A DNA stretch of 32,264 bases from a virus. A program made the translations under genes and the position numbers. Positions 14,021 to 21,481 of this stretch are shown here, piece by piece. The stretch lies in the IMG/VR virus record IMGVR_UViG_3300042452_000300, positions 1 through 32,264 of that record; one strand, 5' to 3'. Below the pieces are notes generated by a model. It was not told where the DNA came from and did not search any database. It worked only from the letters and a program-made list of their open reading frames with translations. The first letter of the stretch is position 1, and each line of letters begins with the position of its first letter.

Positions 14021-15156
14021 ACATACTTCAGGAATTGCAGAAGTTGTCGCGCGGGTTTCAACCGAGGACTGCGCCTGTGCCGCTGGTGTGGCCGGGGATT
14101 GGTCCGGTGGGGCATCTGTCGTCGGATCACGGCGTCTACGTCAACACGGCGTATCGCAATCCGATTGCCTCCATGCTGCGCGATCAAGCCAAGATTGACT
14201 TGCTCGCGGCGGATGTGAGCAACGGGCGATTGCCTGCCGAGGCATTGCTGTCCGCAGCAAAGCGGGTATCGGACACGACCGATGCCGTGCGCGCGATCAA
14301 GAAGATGCGAGGGGCAATTACCTCGTTCAACGATGTGATCGACGCACGCGGGAATGGGCAGTATTTCGACTACTTCGGCGTCAAAGCATCGCAGACGACC
14401 GTCGCTAATAACTGGTCGTCGTTCGTGCGCACGGCTGGCGTTCCGGCAGCGGCGAGTTACAGCAACATACCGGGCGGCGGACGCATGACGAGTGCGACGA
14501 CGGGCGCGGTGCCGATTCCGGTGACCATCGGCGGCTCGGATCACTTGTACCTGACCAACGCAGTCGCCAACCATGTGACCGGCACAAACGTTCACATGTA
14601 CGTCGATGTGCTGGTGTCAGCGGGCAACATTCTCGCCACATCGGCCACGTCGCAGAACATCAGCACGACATCGCTATCGCGATGGACTTCAGGCGAAGGG
14701 CTGGCGATGACGCTGGAGGTAACGGCGGCGCTCGGGGCGACAGCGGCAAATATCACGATCAGCTACACCGACCAAGCCGGAAACACGGCGAACAGTACCG
14801 GCGCGATTGCGTTGACTACGGGCGCAGCGACGGGGCGTCTCGTTCCGGTGCAGGATGGCCCAATGATCCGCCTTGCGACCGGCGACTATGGCGTACGCAC
14901 GATTGAAGGATGCATTCTGTCGGCGTCGATGACGGGGTCGGGTGTTATGGCGGCACTGATCTACAAGCCTCTGGTCGTGTGTCCGACGATGACGCTCAAC
15001 CTCTGGAACGAACGCAGCACGCCTGCGCAATTGTCAGGCATCAAGCAACTGACCTCGGCGGTCGGCGGTGAATTGCCATTCGTCGGATCGTTCGTGCTCG
15101 CCTCTACAACGAGCACGGGAATAATCTTGCAGTGGCTGGAGTTCGTCTACTCATGA
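14017..15156 (+). CDS. Virion protein, paralogue A of a tandem pair, 379 aa
   Basis: Residues 1-110 are helical and contain YVNTAYRNPIASMLRDQAKI and AIKKMRGAITSFNDVI. The rest is beta-rich and includes YTDQAGNTANSTGAIALTTG and LVPVQDGPMIRLATGDYGVRT. The next gene repeats the same order of segments, so the two arose by duplication. There is no enzyme motif. An abundant shell, fibre or neck component is likely from composition and from neighbouring head genes, but I do not recognise a characterised homologue. Start and stop both overlap neighbours (ATGA). Confidence 0.6.
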   Translation: MNILQELQKLSRGFQPRTAPVPLVWPGIGPVGHLSSDHGVYVNTAYRNPIASMLRDQAKIDLLAADVSNGRLPAEALLSAAKRVSDTTDAVRAIKKMRGAITSFNDVIDARGNGQYFDYFGVKASQTTVANNWSSFVRTAGVPAAASYSNIPGGGRMTSATTGAVPIPVTIGGSDHLYLTNAVANHVTGTNVHMYVDVLVSAGNILATSATSQNISTTSLSRWTSGEGLAMTLEVTAALGATAANITISYTDQAGNTANSTGAIALTTGAATGRLVPVQDGPMIRLATGDYGVRTIEGCILSASMTGSGVMAALIYKPLVVCPTMTLNLWNERSTPAQLSGIKQLTSAVGGELPFVGSFVLASTTSTGIILQWLEFVYS

Positions 15157-16298
15157 TTCTCGACGAACTGCGCAAGGTCGCCAGCGGATTGCAGGGCAAG
15201 TGCGCTCCTGTGCCGTGGGGCATCGAGGGCATGGGCGAGCTTGGCTACATGACGCGCGAGCGTGGTCTGTACGTAAATCCAGCCTATCGTCGCCCGTTGG
15301 ATTTGGCGCTGCGTGAGAGCGTGGAGTACGAACGCACGGCGCGGGAAGTATCGCACGGAAGATACGGAGCGGAGGTGCTGGCTCCGATTGCGCGTCGTAT
15401 CTCGGATCATGCCGATGTGATCAGAACGATGAAGCGCATGCGGGGTGCGCTTACCTCGTGGGATCAGATTGTCACCGCGATGAATGCGGGGAAGTCGGCG
15501 CAGGTTTCGTTTTTGAAAGCATCCAATGCGTTAGCCAGTAATGCATGGCAGTGCGAGTTTGCTATTGCGGGAATGCCGACAGCGGGATCGTTTGGCGCGA
15601 TCCCTGGAGGAAGTGCTTTCACGGGATCATCGGTCGGTTCGATGGTGTCGCCCGGAACGGCAAACATCGGCGGCAGCGATCATTGCTATTTGACGAATGT
15701 GTCGCTGCACGCATTAGCGAACGTGCTGCATAACCAAATATTCGGCGTGGTCGATTTACTGGTGGGTGCTGGCAGCATCGCAGCGGCGACGGGAACGAGC
15801 CAAGACATATCTACAACGGCGCTTCCTCGGTGGACGACCGGTGAAGGGCTTTGCATGTCGCTCGTTGTGACGACGAACCTAGTCGGCGGCACAGCCCCCA
15901 CGATTGCAATCACGTACACGGATCAGGCGGGGAACACGGCCAACTCCACGGGCGCGATCACTGTCACGACCGCAGCAACAGCCGGACGCATGCTGCCGGT
16001 GCAAGATGGTCCGATGATTCGCTTGGCCTCGCCAGATACCGGAGTTCGGCAAATCGAGGCATGCATCATTACCGGCACCATTACTTCTGGCGTGCTTGCG
16101 GGGATCATCTACAAGCCGATCATGTTCATGGGGGTGCTGGCGAATCAATCCGTTGAGCGCACGACACCCTCGCAGGCAGGTGGAATGCGCCGGATTACGG
16201 AAACTGCGGGCGCGTTGCCTTGCTTAACGTTGATCCGTCACGCGTCAAACAACAGTAACACGCTGTTCGGCGGCTTCCTTGAATTCGCCTGGGGCTAA
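15153..16298 (+). CDS. Virion protein, paralogue B of a tandem pair, 381 aa
   Basis: ATG 15153 overlaps the stop of paralogue A; an in-frame GTG at 15132 is less likely. Matching segments are YVNPAYRRPLDLALRESVEY, TMKRMRGALTSWDQIV, SQDISTTALPRWTTGEGLCM, an identical YTDQAGNTANSTGAI and MLPVQDGPMIRLASPDTGVR. Differences are concentrated between residues 110 and 190 and at the C-terminus, which ends GFLEFAWG. Two diverged copies kept side by side could form a hetero-oligomer or contact different partners. Function unknown. Confidence 0.6.
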   Translation: MILDELRKVASGLQGKCAPVPWGIEGMGELGYMTRERGLYVNPAYRRPLDLALRESVEYERTAREVSHGRYGAEVLAPIARRISDHADVIRTMKRMRGALTSWDQIVTAMNAGKSAQVSFLKASNALASNAWQCEFAIAGMPTAGSFGAIPGGSAFTGSSVGSMVSPGTANIGGSDHCYLTNVSLHALANVLHNQIFGVVDLLVGAGSIAAATGTSQDISTTALPRWTTGEGLCMSLVVTTNLVGGTAPTIAITYTDQAGNTANSTGAITVTTAATAGRMLPVQDGPMIRLASPDTGVRQIEACIITGTITSGVLAGIIYKPIMFMGVLANQSVERTTPSQAGGMRRITETAGALPCLTLIRHASNNSNTLFGGFLEFAWG

Positions 16299-16301
16299 GT
16301 C

Positions 16302-16952
16302 GTGAGCACGAATCGCTTCGACAATCAGTGGCTGGCCTACAAGGGCACGACGACCGGATGGGATGGGTCGCTCGTCGCGGGGTCGGATGCGGATGTGCCG
16401 ATGCCGATTGCGGTGGCGACCGCAAGTGGCGTAACGATCAATGCGCCCGCAGCGAATATCACGATTGCAGGCGTTGCACCAAGCGTTGCAGCGGGCAAGT
16501 CGATCTCAGTTCCGGCTGCAAACATTACGGTTGCAGGGGTTGCGCCGTCGATCAGCGTAGGCGCATCGGTTGCAATCCCTGCGGGAAACATTGCCGTAGC
16601 AGCGGTCGCGCCATCCGTATCGGCGGGCAAGTCGATTGCCGTCCCTGCGGTGGATGTGGCAATCGCTGCGCTTGCGCCGACCGTCTCTGCGGGGGCTGGC
16701 GTTGGCGTGACGGTCGATGTGCCGTCCGTGGATATAGCGGTTTCGGCCGTGGCACCGACCGTAAGCGCATCTGCCGTGCAGGAATTGATCGGACGGCGTA
16801 GGCGCAGTCGCCGCCCGATCTACGAGCTTGAAGGCTCAAAAAAAAAGTGTCGAGCGAGGCGCTGCGGCAAGAGCGCGAATACATCGCTTCAATCGACAGC
16901 ATCTACGATCTATTGGCAGAGCAGCAAATCCTGCGAGAGGCTGTGGAACTAG
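16302..16952 (+). CDS. Beta-repeat protein, zero-frame product, 216 aa
   Basis: GTG 16302 opens three bases after the preceding stop. Residues 46-158 are five repeats of about 22 residues (for example ISVPAANITVAGVAPSISVG), rich in Ala, Val and Pro, probably stacked beta-strands. A basic patch follows (GRRRRSRRPIYELEG) and then Lys-Lys-Lys encoded by nine A residues. Reading on in the same frame gives a 34-residue Cys/Ser/Arg-rich tail that looks non-genuine. A -1 shift on the A-run would join the protein to the coiled-coil frame at 16847-17056, for a total of about 251 residues. A structural or assembly role is inferred from context, just upstream of the scaffold. Confidence 0.6.
   Translation: MSTNRFDNQWLAYKGTTTGWDGSLVAGSDADVPMPIAVATASGVTINAPAANITIAGVAPSVAAGKSISVPAANITVAGVAPSISVGASVAIPAGNIAVAAVAPSVSAGKSIAVPAVDVAIAALAPTVSAGAGVGVTVDVPSVDIAVSAVAPTVSASAVQELIGRRRRSRRPIYELEGSKKKCRARRCGKSANTSLQSTASTIYWQSSKSCERLWN
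16437..16775 (+). repeat. Five in-frame repeats of about 66 bases (22 residues)
   Basis: Repeat units begin at protein residues 46, 68, 90, 112 and 138. The first three are exactly 22 residues; the fourth has a four-residue insert and the fifth is 21 residues. The consensus is (I/V)xVPAxNIxVAxVAPSVSAGKS. The DNA has diverged enough that the units are recognised more easily as protein. Confidence 0.75.
16830..16888 (+). promoter_or_regulatory. dnaX-type -1 ribosomal frameshift signal
   Basis: A run of nine A (16838-16846) and G places the heptamer A-AAA-AAG (16841-16847) in the zero-frame phase needed for tandem -1 slippage, as in E. coli dnaX. A purine-rich GAAGG (16830-16834) lies six bases upstream. 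Downstream, AGCGA (16853-16857) can pair with TCGCT (16884-16888), enclosing GCGCT (16859-16863) paired with AGCGC (16872-16876). The spacer from heptamer to first stem is five bases. Slippage leads straight into GTG TCG at 16847. Confidence 0.65.
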
Positions 16953-17056
16953 CAACCGCCTCGCAGCGTAAGACGATCTCGAATCTAATGACTACCATCA
17001 CGCGGCGGGTGGACGAGATCGAAGAAGACGAAGCCGTAATCGTTCTCCTAACGTGA
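16847..17056 (+). CDS. Coiled-coil extension in the -1 frame, 69 aa
   Basis: This frame encodes SSEALRQEREYIASIDSIYD, then LLAEQQILREAVELATASQR and an acidic end (RVDEIEEDEAVIVLLT). It has normal amino-acid composition and strong helical, coiled-coil character, unlike the zero-frame tail it overlaps. It is best explained as the C-terminal part of the 16302 protein reached by -1 frameshifting. Independent initiation at GTG 16847 is possible, but the nearest Shine-Dalgarno-like GAAGG is 12 bases away, too far for good use. The stop overlaps by position the leader of the scaffold gene at 17068. Confidence 0.6.
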   Translation: MSSEALRQEREYIASIDSIYDLLAEQQILREAVELATASQRKTISNLMTTITRRVDEIEEDEAVIVLLT

Positions 17057-17067
17057 CAAGGACGCAC

Positions 17068-17928
17068 ATGAGCGAATTGACGCAGCAAGAGCAAGCATTC
17101 TTTGAGACGCAGGGCGAGACGGCACCTGAAACGCCTGAAGCCGAGACGCCGGTCGTTGAGGCCACGGAAGCGGCAGAGACGCAACCGGAGGCGACTGAGG
17201 CAGCAGAACCGGCCAAGCCGAAACTGGTGCCGTTGGAGGCGCTGCACGAGGCTCGGGCGCAGGCGAAGGAACTGAAGTCTCAACTGGCTCGGCTCAACCA
17301 AGAGCGGCAAGAATTCGCACAGTGGCGGGCGCAGATCGAGGCGCGGTTCCATCCGCAGCAGCAGGCGCAGGTTCCGGCGTTCGAGGAAAACCCGGCCGAG
17401 AATCTACGGCACGAGGTGACGACGGCCAAGGAAGAACTCGCAGCCATCAAGAAGCAGAGCGAGGACAGCGCACGACAGGCTCAGTTCGCCAACTGGTATC
17501 AGACGCAGGCGGCAGCATTCTCGCAGGCGCAGCCCGACTTCATGGACACTTATTCGGCGTTCATCGAATCCAGGCAAAACGAACTCGCCGACGCAGGAAT
17601 GACGCCGCAGCAGATCGTCGCCAAGGTGCAACAGGAAGAACAATTGCTCGCGTTGACTGCCGCGCAGATGGGCGTCAACCCGGCGCAGATGGTCTATCAG
17701 ACCGCGATTGCCAAGGGCATCAAGCCCAAAGCAAAACCGTCTGCGGAAAATGCGACACAAAAGCTACAAAACGTGGCAGATGGGATAAAATCGAGCAAGT
17801 CGTTGTCACAAGTACCAGGGCGTCCGGTTCCGGCAATGACTGCGGAGTACGTGGCAAATATGTCGGACGCAGATTTTCGGAAGTTCGCGGCCAATTGGGA
17901 TGACAACATTTCCCAACTGAGCGCATAA
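17068..17928 (+). CDS. Head scaffolding-type protein, 286 aa
   Basis: ATG 17068 is preferred to the in-frame GTG 17053 because AAGGA precedes it. The first 50 residues are Glu/Pro/Thr-rich and acidic. A long charged helical region follows (residues about 55-200: EARAQAKELKSQLARLNQER; AKEELAAIKKQSEDSARQAQ), then AGMTPQQIVAKVQQEEQLLA and a C-terminal helix near MSDADFRKFAANWDD. This composition, its size and its place directly before the major capsid gene are those of internal scaffolds that guide procapsid assembly and leave before DNA entry. No protease domain is seen. Confidence 0.75.
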   Translation: MSELTQQEQAFFETQGETAPETPEAETPVVEATEAAETQPEATEAAEPAKPKLVPLEALHEARAQAKELKSQLARLNQERQEFAQWRAQIEARFHPQQQAQVPAFEENPAENLRHEVTTAKEELAAIKKQSEDSARQAQFANWYQTQAAAFSQAQPDFMDTYSAFIESRQNELADAGMTPQQIVAKVQQEEQLLALTAAQMGVNPAQMVYQTAIAKGIKPKAKPSAENATQKLQNVADGIKSSKSLSQVPGRPVPAMTAEYVANMSDADFRKFAANWDDNISQLSA

Positions 17929-18087
17929 GCCGCCGAGGCTCTAACTCGGAATCGCCCCCGGAGGCGTTAACCCCGGACAGCCGCCCGAGGCTCTAAACCG
18001 GATTCGTTGCGTCCCGCGTGAGTGGACGAATCGCAAGACGAAGCGTGATCGCGTCAACCCGATTCTCCATTCACTAAGGACATTCTC
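17928..18087 (+). repeat. Capsid-gene leader with a duplicated hairpin
   Basis: The 159-base gap before the capsid gene contains GCCGCCGAGGCTCTAA at 17929-17944 and a near copy with one extra C at 17980-17996, about 51 bases apart. Each copy folds as AGCC...GGCT (17928-17931/17937-17940 and 17979-17982/17989-17992). Between them lies a third small hairpin, CGCC (17953-17956) with GGCG (17963-17966). There is no T-run, so these are not typical terminators. They may stabilise or process the capsid mRNA (inference). Confidence 0.5.
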
Positions 18088-19164
18088 ATGGCAACGACAG
18101 ATTTTGGAGTGGGTCACCCGCTCGCCGTCAAGCTGTGGTCCCGCAAGCTGTATGAAGACGTAGTTGGCAAGGGCTACTACGGGCGCTTCCTCGGCAAGGG
18201 ATCGAACAGCCTGTTTCAGATTAAGGAAGAAACCAGCAAAGGCCCCGGCGACCAGATCACCATCGGCCTGCGTGGATTGCCGGTCGGCGCGGGCATTCAG
18301 GGTGACGCAACCCTGGAAGGCAACGAAGAAGCTCTGCTGACCTACAACGACGCACTTCTCGTCAACCAACTGCGCCATGCGTTCCGCACGGGTGGCAGGA
18401 TGAGCGAGCAGCGCGTGCCGTTCAGTGTGCGCGAAGAACTGCGCAGCGCCGCCGAGGACTGGTGGTTTGAGCGTCTCGAAACCAGCATCGCCAATCAACT
18501 CGCGGGCTACGCGGATCAGAGCGACACTCGGTACACCGGCAACAACGCGGCGCTGGAGCCGTCCACGGTATCCGGCACCAAGCGGATTCTGGTTGGCGGT
18601 GGCCACGATGCCGAATCGTCTCTGTCGGCGACGACTACGCATGCCATCAAGCTGTCCGATCTGGACAAGGCCGCGGCGATTGCCAAGACCCAAACGCCTC
18701 GCATTCGTCCGATTCGGGTCGATGGCAAGTCGCTGTACGTGTGCTTCCTGCACCCGTATCAGATCAACCAGCTTCGGCAAGACGCCAGCACGGCGGGCAA
18801 CTTCTTCGACGTGCAGAAGGCGCAACTGACGGGTGGGAAGATCAGCGACAACCCGATCCTCACGGGCGGCGAGTTCATTTACAACGGCGTGATTGTCTAC
18901 GAGTGGCCTTACCTGCCCGTGGTCAAGAGCACCGTATCGTCCTCGACCTCGTACCGTCGTGGCGTGTTCTGCGGCGCGCAGGCGCTGGCAGTGGCGGTCG
19001 GACAGAACGGCTCCGCGACGAAGATGTCGTGGGAGGAAGAAATGTTCGATTACGGCAACCAACTGGGCGTGTCGGCCGGGATGATCTTTGGCGTGAAGAA
19101 GACGAAATTCAACTCGTCCGATTACGCCACGATCGTCATGTCCGGTTACGCCCCGGCCCCATAA
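18088..19164 (+). CDS. Major capsid protein, N4-gp56 family, 358 aa
   Basis: AAGGA lies seven bases before the ATG. The N-terminus (TTDFGVGHPLAVKLWSRKLY) and the segments GDQITIGLRGLPVGAGIQGD, LEGNEEALLTYNDALLVNQL and QRVPFSVREELRSAAEDWW are the hallmarks of the N4-gp56 family, an HK97-fold shell protein. Later FLHPYQINQLRQD and GGEFIYNGVIVYEWPYLP fit the same family. Length is in the usual 350-400 range. It follows a scaffold gene and precedes a small head protein, as expected. A long minus-strand frame here is only its shadow. Confidence 0.92.
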   Translation: MATTDFGVGHPLAVKLWSRKLYEDVVGKGYYGRFLGKGSNSLFQIKEETSKGPGDQITIGLRGLPVGAGIQGDATLEGNEEALLTYNDALLVNQLRHAFRTGGRMSEQRVPFSVREELRSAAEDWWFERLETSIANQLAGYADQSDTRYTGNNAALEPSTVSGTKRILVGGGHDAESSLSATTTHAIKLSDLDKAAAIAKTQTPRIRPIRVDGKSLYVCFLHPYQINQLRQDASTAGNFFDVQKAQLTGGKISDNPILTGGEFIYNGVIVYEWPYLPVVKSTVSSSTSYRRGVFCGAQALAVAVGQNGSATKMSWEEEMFDYGNQLGVSAGMIFGVKKTKFNSSDYATIVMSGYAPAP

Positions 19165-19176
19165 GGAGATAGAGAC

Positions 19177-19659
19177 ATGGCTGCAAGAACTCTGACTTAC
19201 ACCTTGGGGTATGCTGGGCCGGTTCGTGAGGTCCATGCGGGCCTGAACGTCCTGACCTTCGATTGCAACTCGGGTACGACCAAGTTCGGAACGGTGTCGG
19301 ATATGTTCCTGCTTGGCAAAATCCCAAATGGCGCGGTGGTCACGGGCGGCGGGATCACCTTCGGAACGCAGGGCAACGCGGCGAGTACGTTTACGCTGCT
19401 GCTCCTGTCCGACGAAGGTGCGGGACCGTTCAGCACGTTGGCAACACTGCGTGCAGCGGGTGGCTCGATCACGGCGAACGCCAGCACGGTGCAGTCGTAC
19501 AGCATCGTCGGGCCGGTGACCAAGATCAGCTATTCGGATGATCGAGCCGTCCAGAACGCCGTCCTGGCGTTGAACTGCACGGTCGGACCTTCGGAGACTG
19601 CCTCGTTCAGCTTCCAAGGGTTCCTGACCTACGTCACAGACGGTCGCAGCACGACCTAA
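19177..19659 (+). CDS. Small head or decoration-type protein, 160 aa
   Basis: AAGGAGATAGAGAC precedes the ATG. The protein is Thr/Ser/Gly/Ala-rich and all-beta by pattern (VSDMFLLGKIPNGAVVTGGG; FSFQGFLTYVTDGRST). The segment DMFLLGKIPNGAVVT resembles proteins encoded immediately after N4-gp56-type capsid genes in other phages. A capsid-stabilising or neck role is likely from place and composition. No enzyme signature. Confidence 0.6.
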   Translation: MAARTLTYTLGYAGPVREVHAGLNVLTFDCNSGTTKFGTVSDMFLLGKIPNGAVVTGGGITFGTQGNAASTFTLLLLSDEGAGPFSTLATLRAAGGSITANASTVQSYSIVGPVTKISYSDDRAVQNAVLALNCTVGPSETASFSFQGFLTYVTDGRSTT

Positions 19660-19665
19660 TCTGAG

Positions 19666-21036
19666 ATGAGCGTCATTCAGCAGACGCTTGAGCGCGCCCT
19701 AGACCTCCATAAGCAGGGGGACTATGGGCGCGCTGCCCATATGTATAACTGCGTGCTGAACCTGTCTCCGTTCCACGAGGGGACGCTGTATCTGCTCTCC
19801 GATCTCTATCTGCGGCAGGAATACTCCGGCCTCGCCATCAACCTGCTAACAAACCTGCTCGACCGCAACCCGTCGAACGCGCAAGCTTGGTGCAACCTGG
19901 GCGTCGGGTTCCGCAAGGAAGATCGCTACGACGAAGCAATCAAGGCTTGGAATCGTGCACTCGCCATTGAAGGCGACACGAGCGAAGTGTGCTCGAACAT
20001 GGCGACGTTGTACTCCGACCGGGCGCAACCGGACACCGCGTTGAAGTGGTTGCGGCGTGCGCTGAAGTGCGACAGCACGAACGTCCATGCTCACTGGTCG
20101 ATGGGGCTCGCACTGCTCACGCAAGGCAAGTGGGCAGAGGGTTGGGACAAGTACGAATACAGGCAGCAACTTCCGACCTGGGACCGCAGGCTATCGATTG
20201 ACGTTCCGTGGTGGGATTTCGAGCCGACCGACCATCTCTACATTCACGGCGAGCAGGGTGTGGGCGACGAGATCATGTTCATGTCGTGCGTGCCGGATGT
20301 GCTGCCGCTTGCCAAGCAAGTGACGATAGAACTCAACCCGCGTGTGTGCGAGATCGTTCGCAAGACGTGGCCGCAGATCCGGGTGATCTCCGAGCCTGAC
20401 GACGACAAGACCTACACGGCGAAGATCGCTATCGGAAGCCTTGCAGCGAGGCTACGGCGCTCGGTGGAGGCGTTCCCCGGTACGACGTATCTCAAGCCTG
20501 ACCCGGAGCTTGTGGAGCACTACAAGGCGCGATTGACCGCTATCGGCCCGCGTCCCTGGGTGGCGCTCGCATGGCACGGTGGCACGAAGCAGACGCGGGT
20601 CAAGGATCGCTCGCTATCGCTGTCCGGCCTCGATCCGATACGCAATCGATATACATGCGTGTCGGCGCAATACGAGCACACGAACCCGGTGCTGGCGCAG
20701 CAGCGCGAGGAAGCCGGACTCGTGCGTCTGGACAACCTGTGCGTCGGCGAGGATCTCGCAGCGCAGGCGGCACTGTTCGCTGCTGTCGATTACGTCGTGA
20801 CCGTGCAGCAGACGGCGGTCCATGTGGCCGGTGCTGTCGGGGCAAAGACGTATGCGCTCATCGGTCCCGCGCCGCACTGGCGTTACGGACTCACGGGCGA
20901 TATGCCGTGGTATCGGTCGGTGCAACTGTGCCGGGCTAAGAACGGTTGGGCCGAGCAAATCAACTTCGTGGAGCAGTCCATTGCTGATCAGTCAGGAATA
21001 CGTCGAGCAGAACCGACGAATGCACGAGCGGCCTGA
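19666..21036 (+). CDS. TPR protein with C-terminal GT9-like glycosyltransferase domain, 456 aa
   Basis: Residues about 5-165 hold four to five tetratricopeptide repeats (AWCNLGVGFRKEDRYDEAIK; VCSNMATLYSDRAQPDTALK; AHWSMGLALLTQGKWAEGW). A GT-B-like domain follows: LYIHGEQGVGDEIMFMSCVP near 195, PWVALAWHGGTKQTRVKDRS near 305, and a donor-site pattern VTVQQTAVHVAGAVGAKTYA near 385-405, as in heptosyltransferase-like GT9 enzymes. TPR-glycosyltransferases act on proteins (as OGT does) or on surface sugars; the TPR arm binds the acceptor. Its position right after the major capsid and head protein genes makes a virion protein a plausible acceptor. The end overlaps the methyltransferase gene by 56 bases. 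Confidence 0.8.
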   Translation: MSVIQQTLERALDLHKQGDYGRAAHMYNCVLNLSPFHEGTLYLLSDLYLRQEYSGLAINLLTNLLDRNPSNAQAWCNLGVGFRKEDRYDEAIKAWNRALAIEGDTSEVCSNMATLYSDRAQPDTALKWLRRALKCDSTNVHAHWSMGLALLTQGKWAEGWDKYEYRQQLPTWDRRLSIDVPWWDFEPTDHLYIHGEQGVGDEIMFMSCVPDVLPLAKQVTIELNPRVCEIVRKTWPQIRVISEPDDDKTYTAKIAIGSLAARLRRSVEAFPGTTYLKPDPELVEHYKARLTAIGPRPWVALAWHGGTKQTRVKDRSLSLSGLDPIRNRYTCVSAQYEHTNPVLAQQREEAGLVRLDNLCVGEDLAAQAALFAAVDYVVTVQQTAVHVAGAVGAKTYALIGPAPHWRYGLTGDMPWYRSVQLCRAKNGWAEQINFVEQSIADQSGIRRAEPTNARAA

Positions 21037-21481
21037 ATACGGCGTTATCGGTCAGACCTACGCGCATATCGTTAGCGGCTTGGCGAATCAGTACCGCACA
21101 GCGTCGATCCTCGACTATGGCTGCGGCAAGCGGACGCTCGAGGCGGCACTCGGCTACCCGATTTGGAACTATGACCCGGCGATTGAAGGACTCGACGAGA
21201 CGCCGAAGCCGCGCGACATCGTGACTTGCACCGACGTGCTTGAGCACATCGAGCCGGAATGCCTGGATGCCGTGCTGGACGACATGCGCCGATGTAGTTT
21301 GCAAGTGATGATGGCCGCGATTACCGTCGTCCCGGCGAAGAAGCTCCTGCCTGATGGCACGAACCCGCACAAGATATGCGAGCCGTGGGAATGGTGGCAC
21401 GAGCGGTTAAGCATGCGCTGGCGGCTGAAGAATTTCGTCGACATGAACAAGCGATTCGTCTGGATCGGTACGCCGCGATGA
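20981..21481 (+). CDS. SAM-dependent methyltransferase, 166 aa
   Basis: Start TTG 20981 has GGAG seven bases upstream and gives the N-terminus LISQEYVEQNRRMHERPEYG, which matches related phage proteins; ATG 21020 lacks a ribosome binding site. Motif I is LDYGCGKRTL at residues 44-53, followed by an acidic loop (YDPAIEGLDETPKP) and motif IV-like DIVTCTDVLEHIEPE. The fold is class I Rossmann. It is short for the class and lacks a clear nucleic-acid recognition domain, so the substrate may be a sugar or small molecule. Being sandwiched by overlaps between two glycosyltransferases supports glycan methylation (inference). Confidence 0.75.
   Translation: MLISQEYVEQNRRMHERPEYGVIGQTYAHIVSGLANQYRTASILDYGCGKRTLEAALGYPIWNYDPAIEGLDETPKPRDIVTCTDVLEHIEPECLDAVLDDMRRCSLQVMMAAITVVPAKKLLPDGTNPHKICEPWEWWHERLSMRWRLKNFVDMNKRFVWIGTPR

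Noticed and set aside
13795-14595. A 266-residue minus-strand frame opposite the paralogue A gene
   Set aside because: Antisense shadow with His/Arg-rich composition and no ribosome binding site or domain.
17941-19617. A 558-residue minus-strand open frame opposite the capsid gene
   Set aside because: It lies wholly antisense to the well-supported major capsid and head protein genes, is rich in Arg/His/Val as shadow frames are, and has no ribosome binding site or motif.
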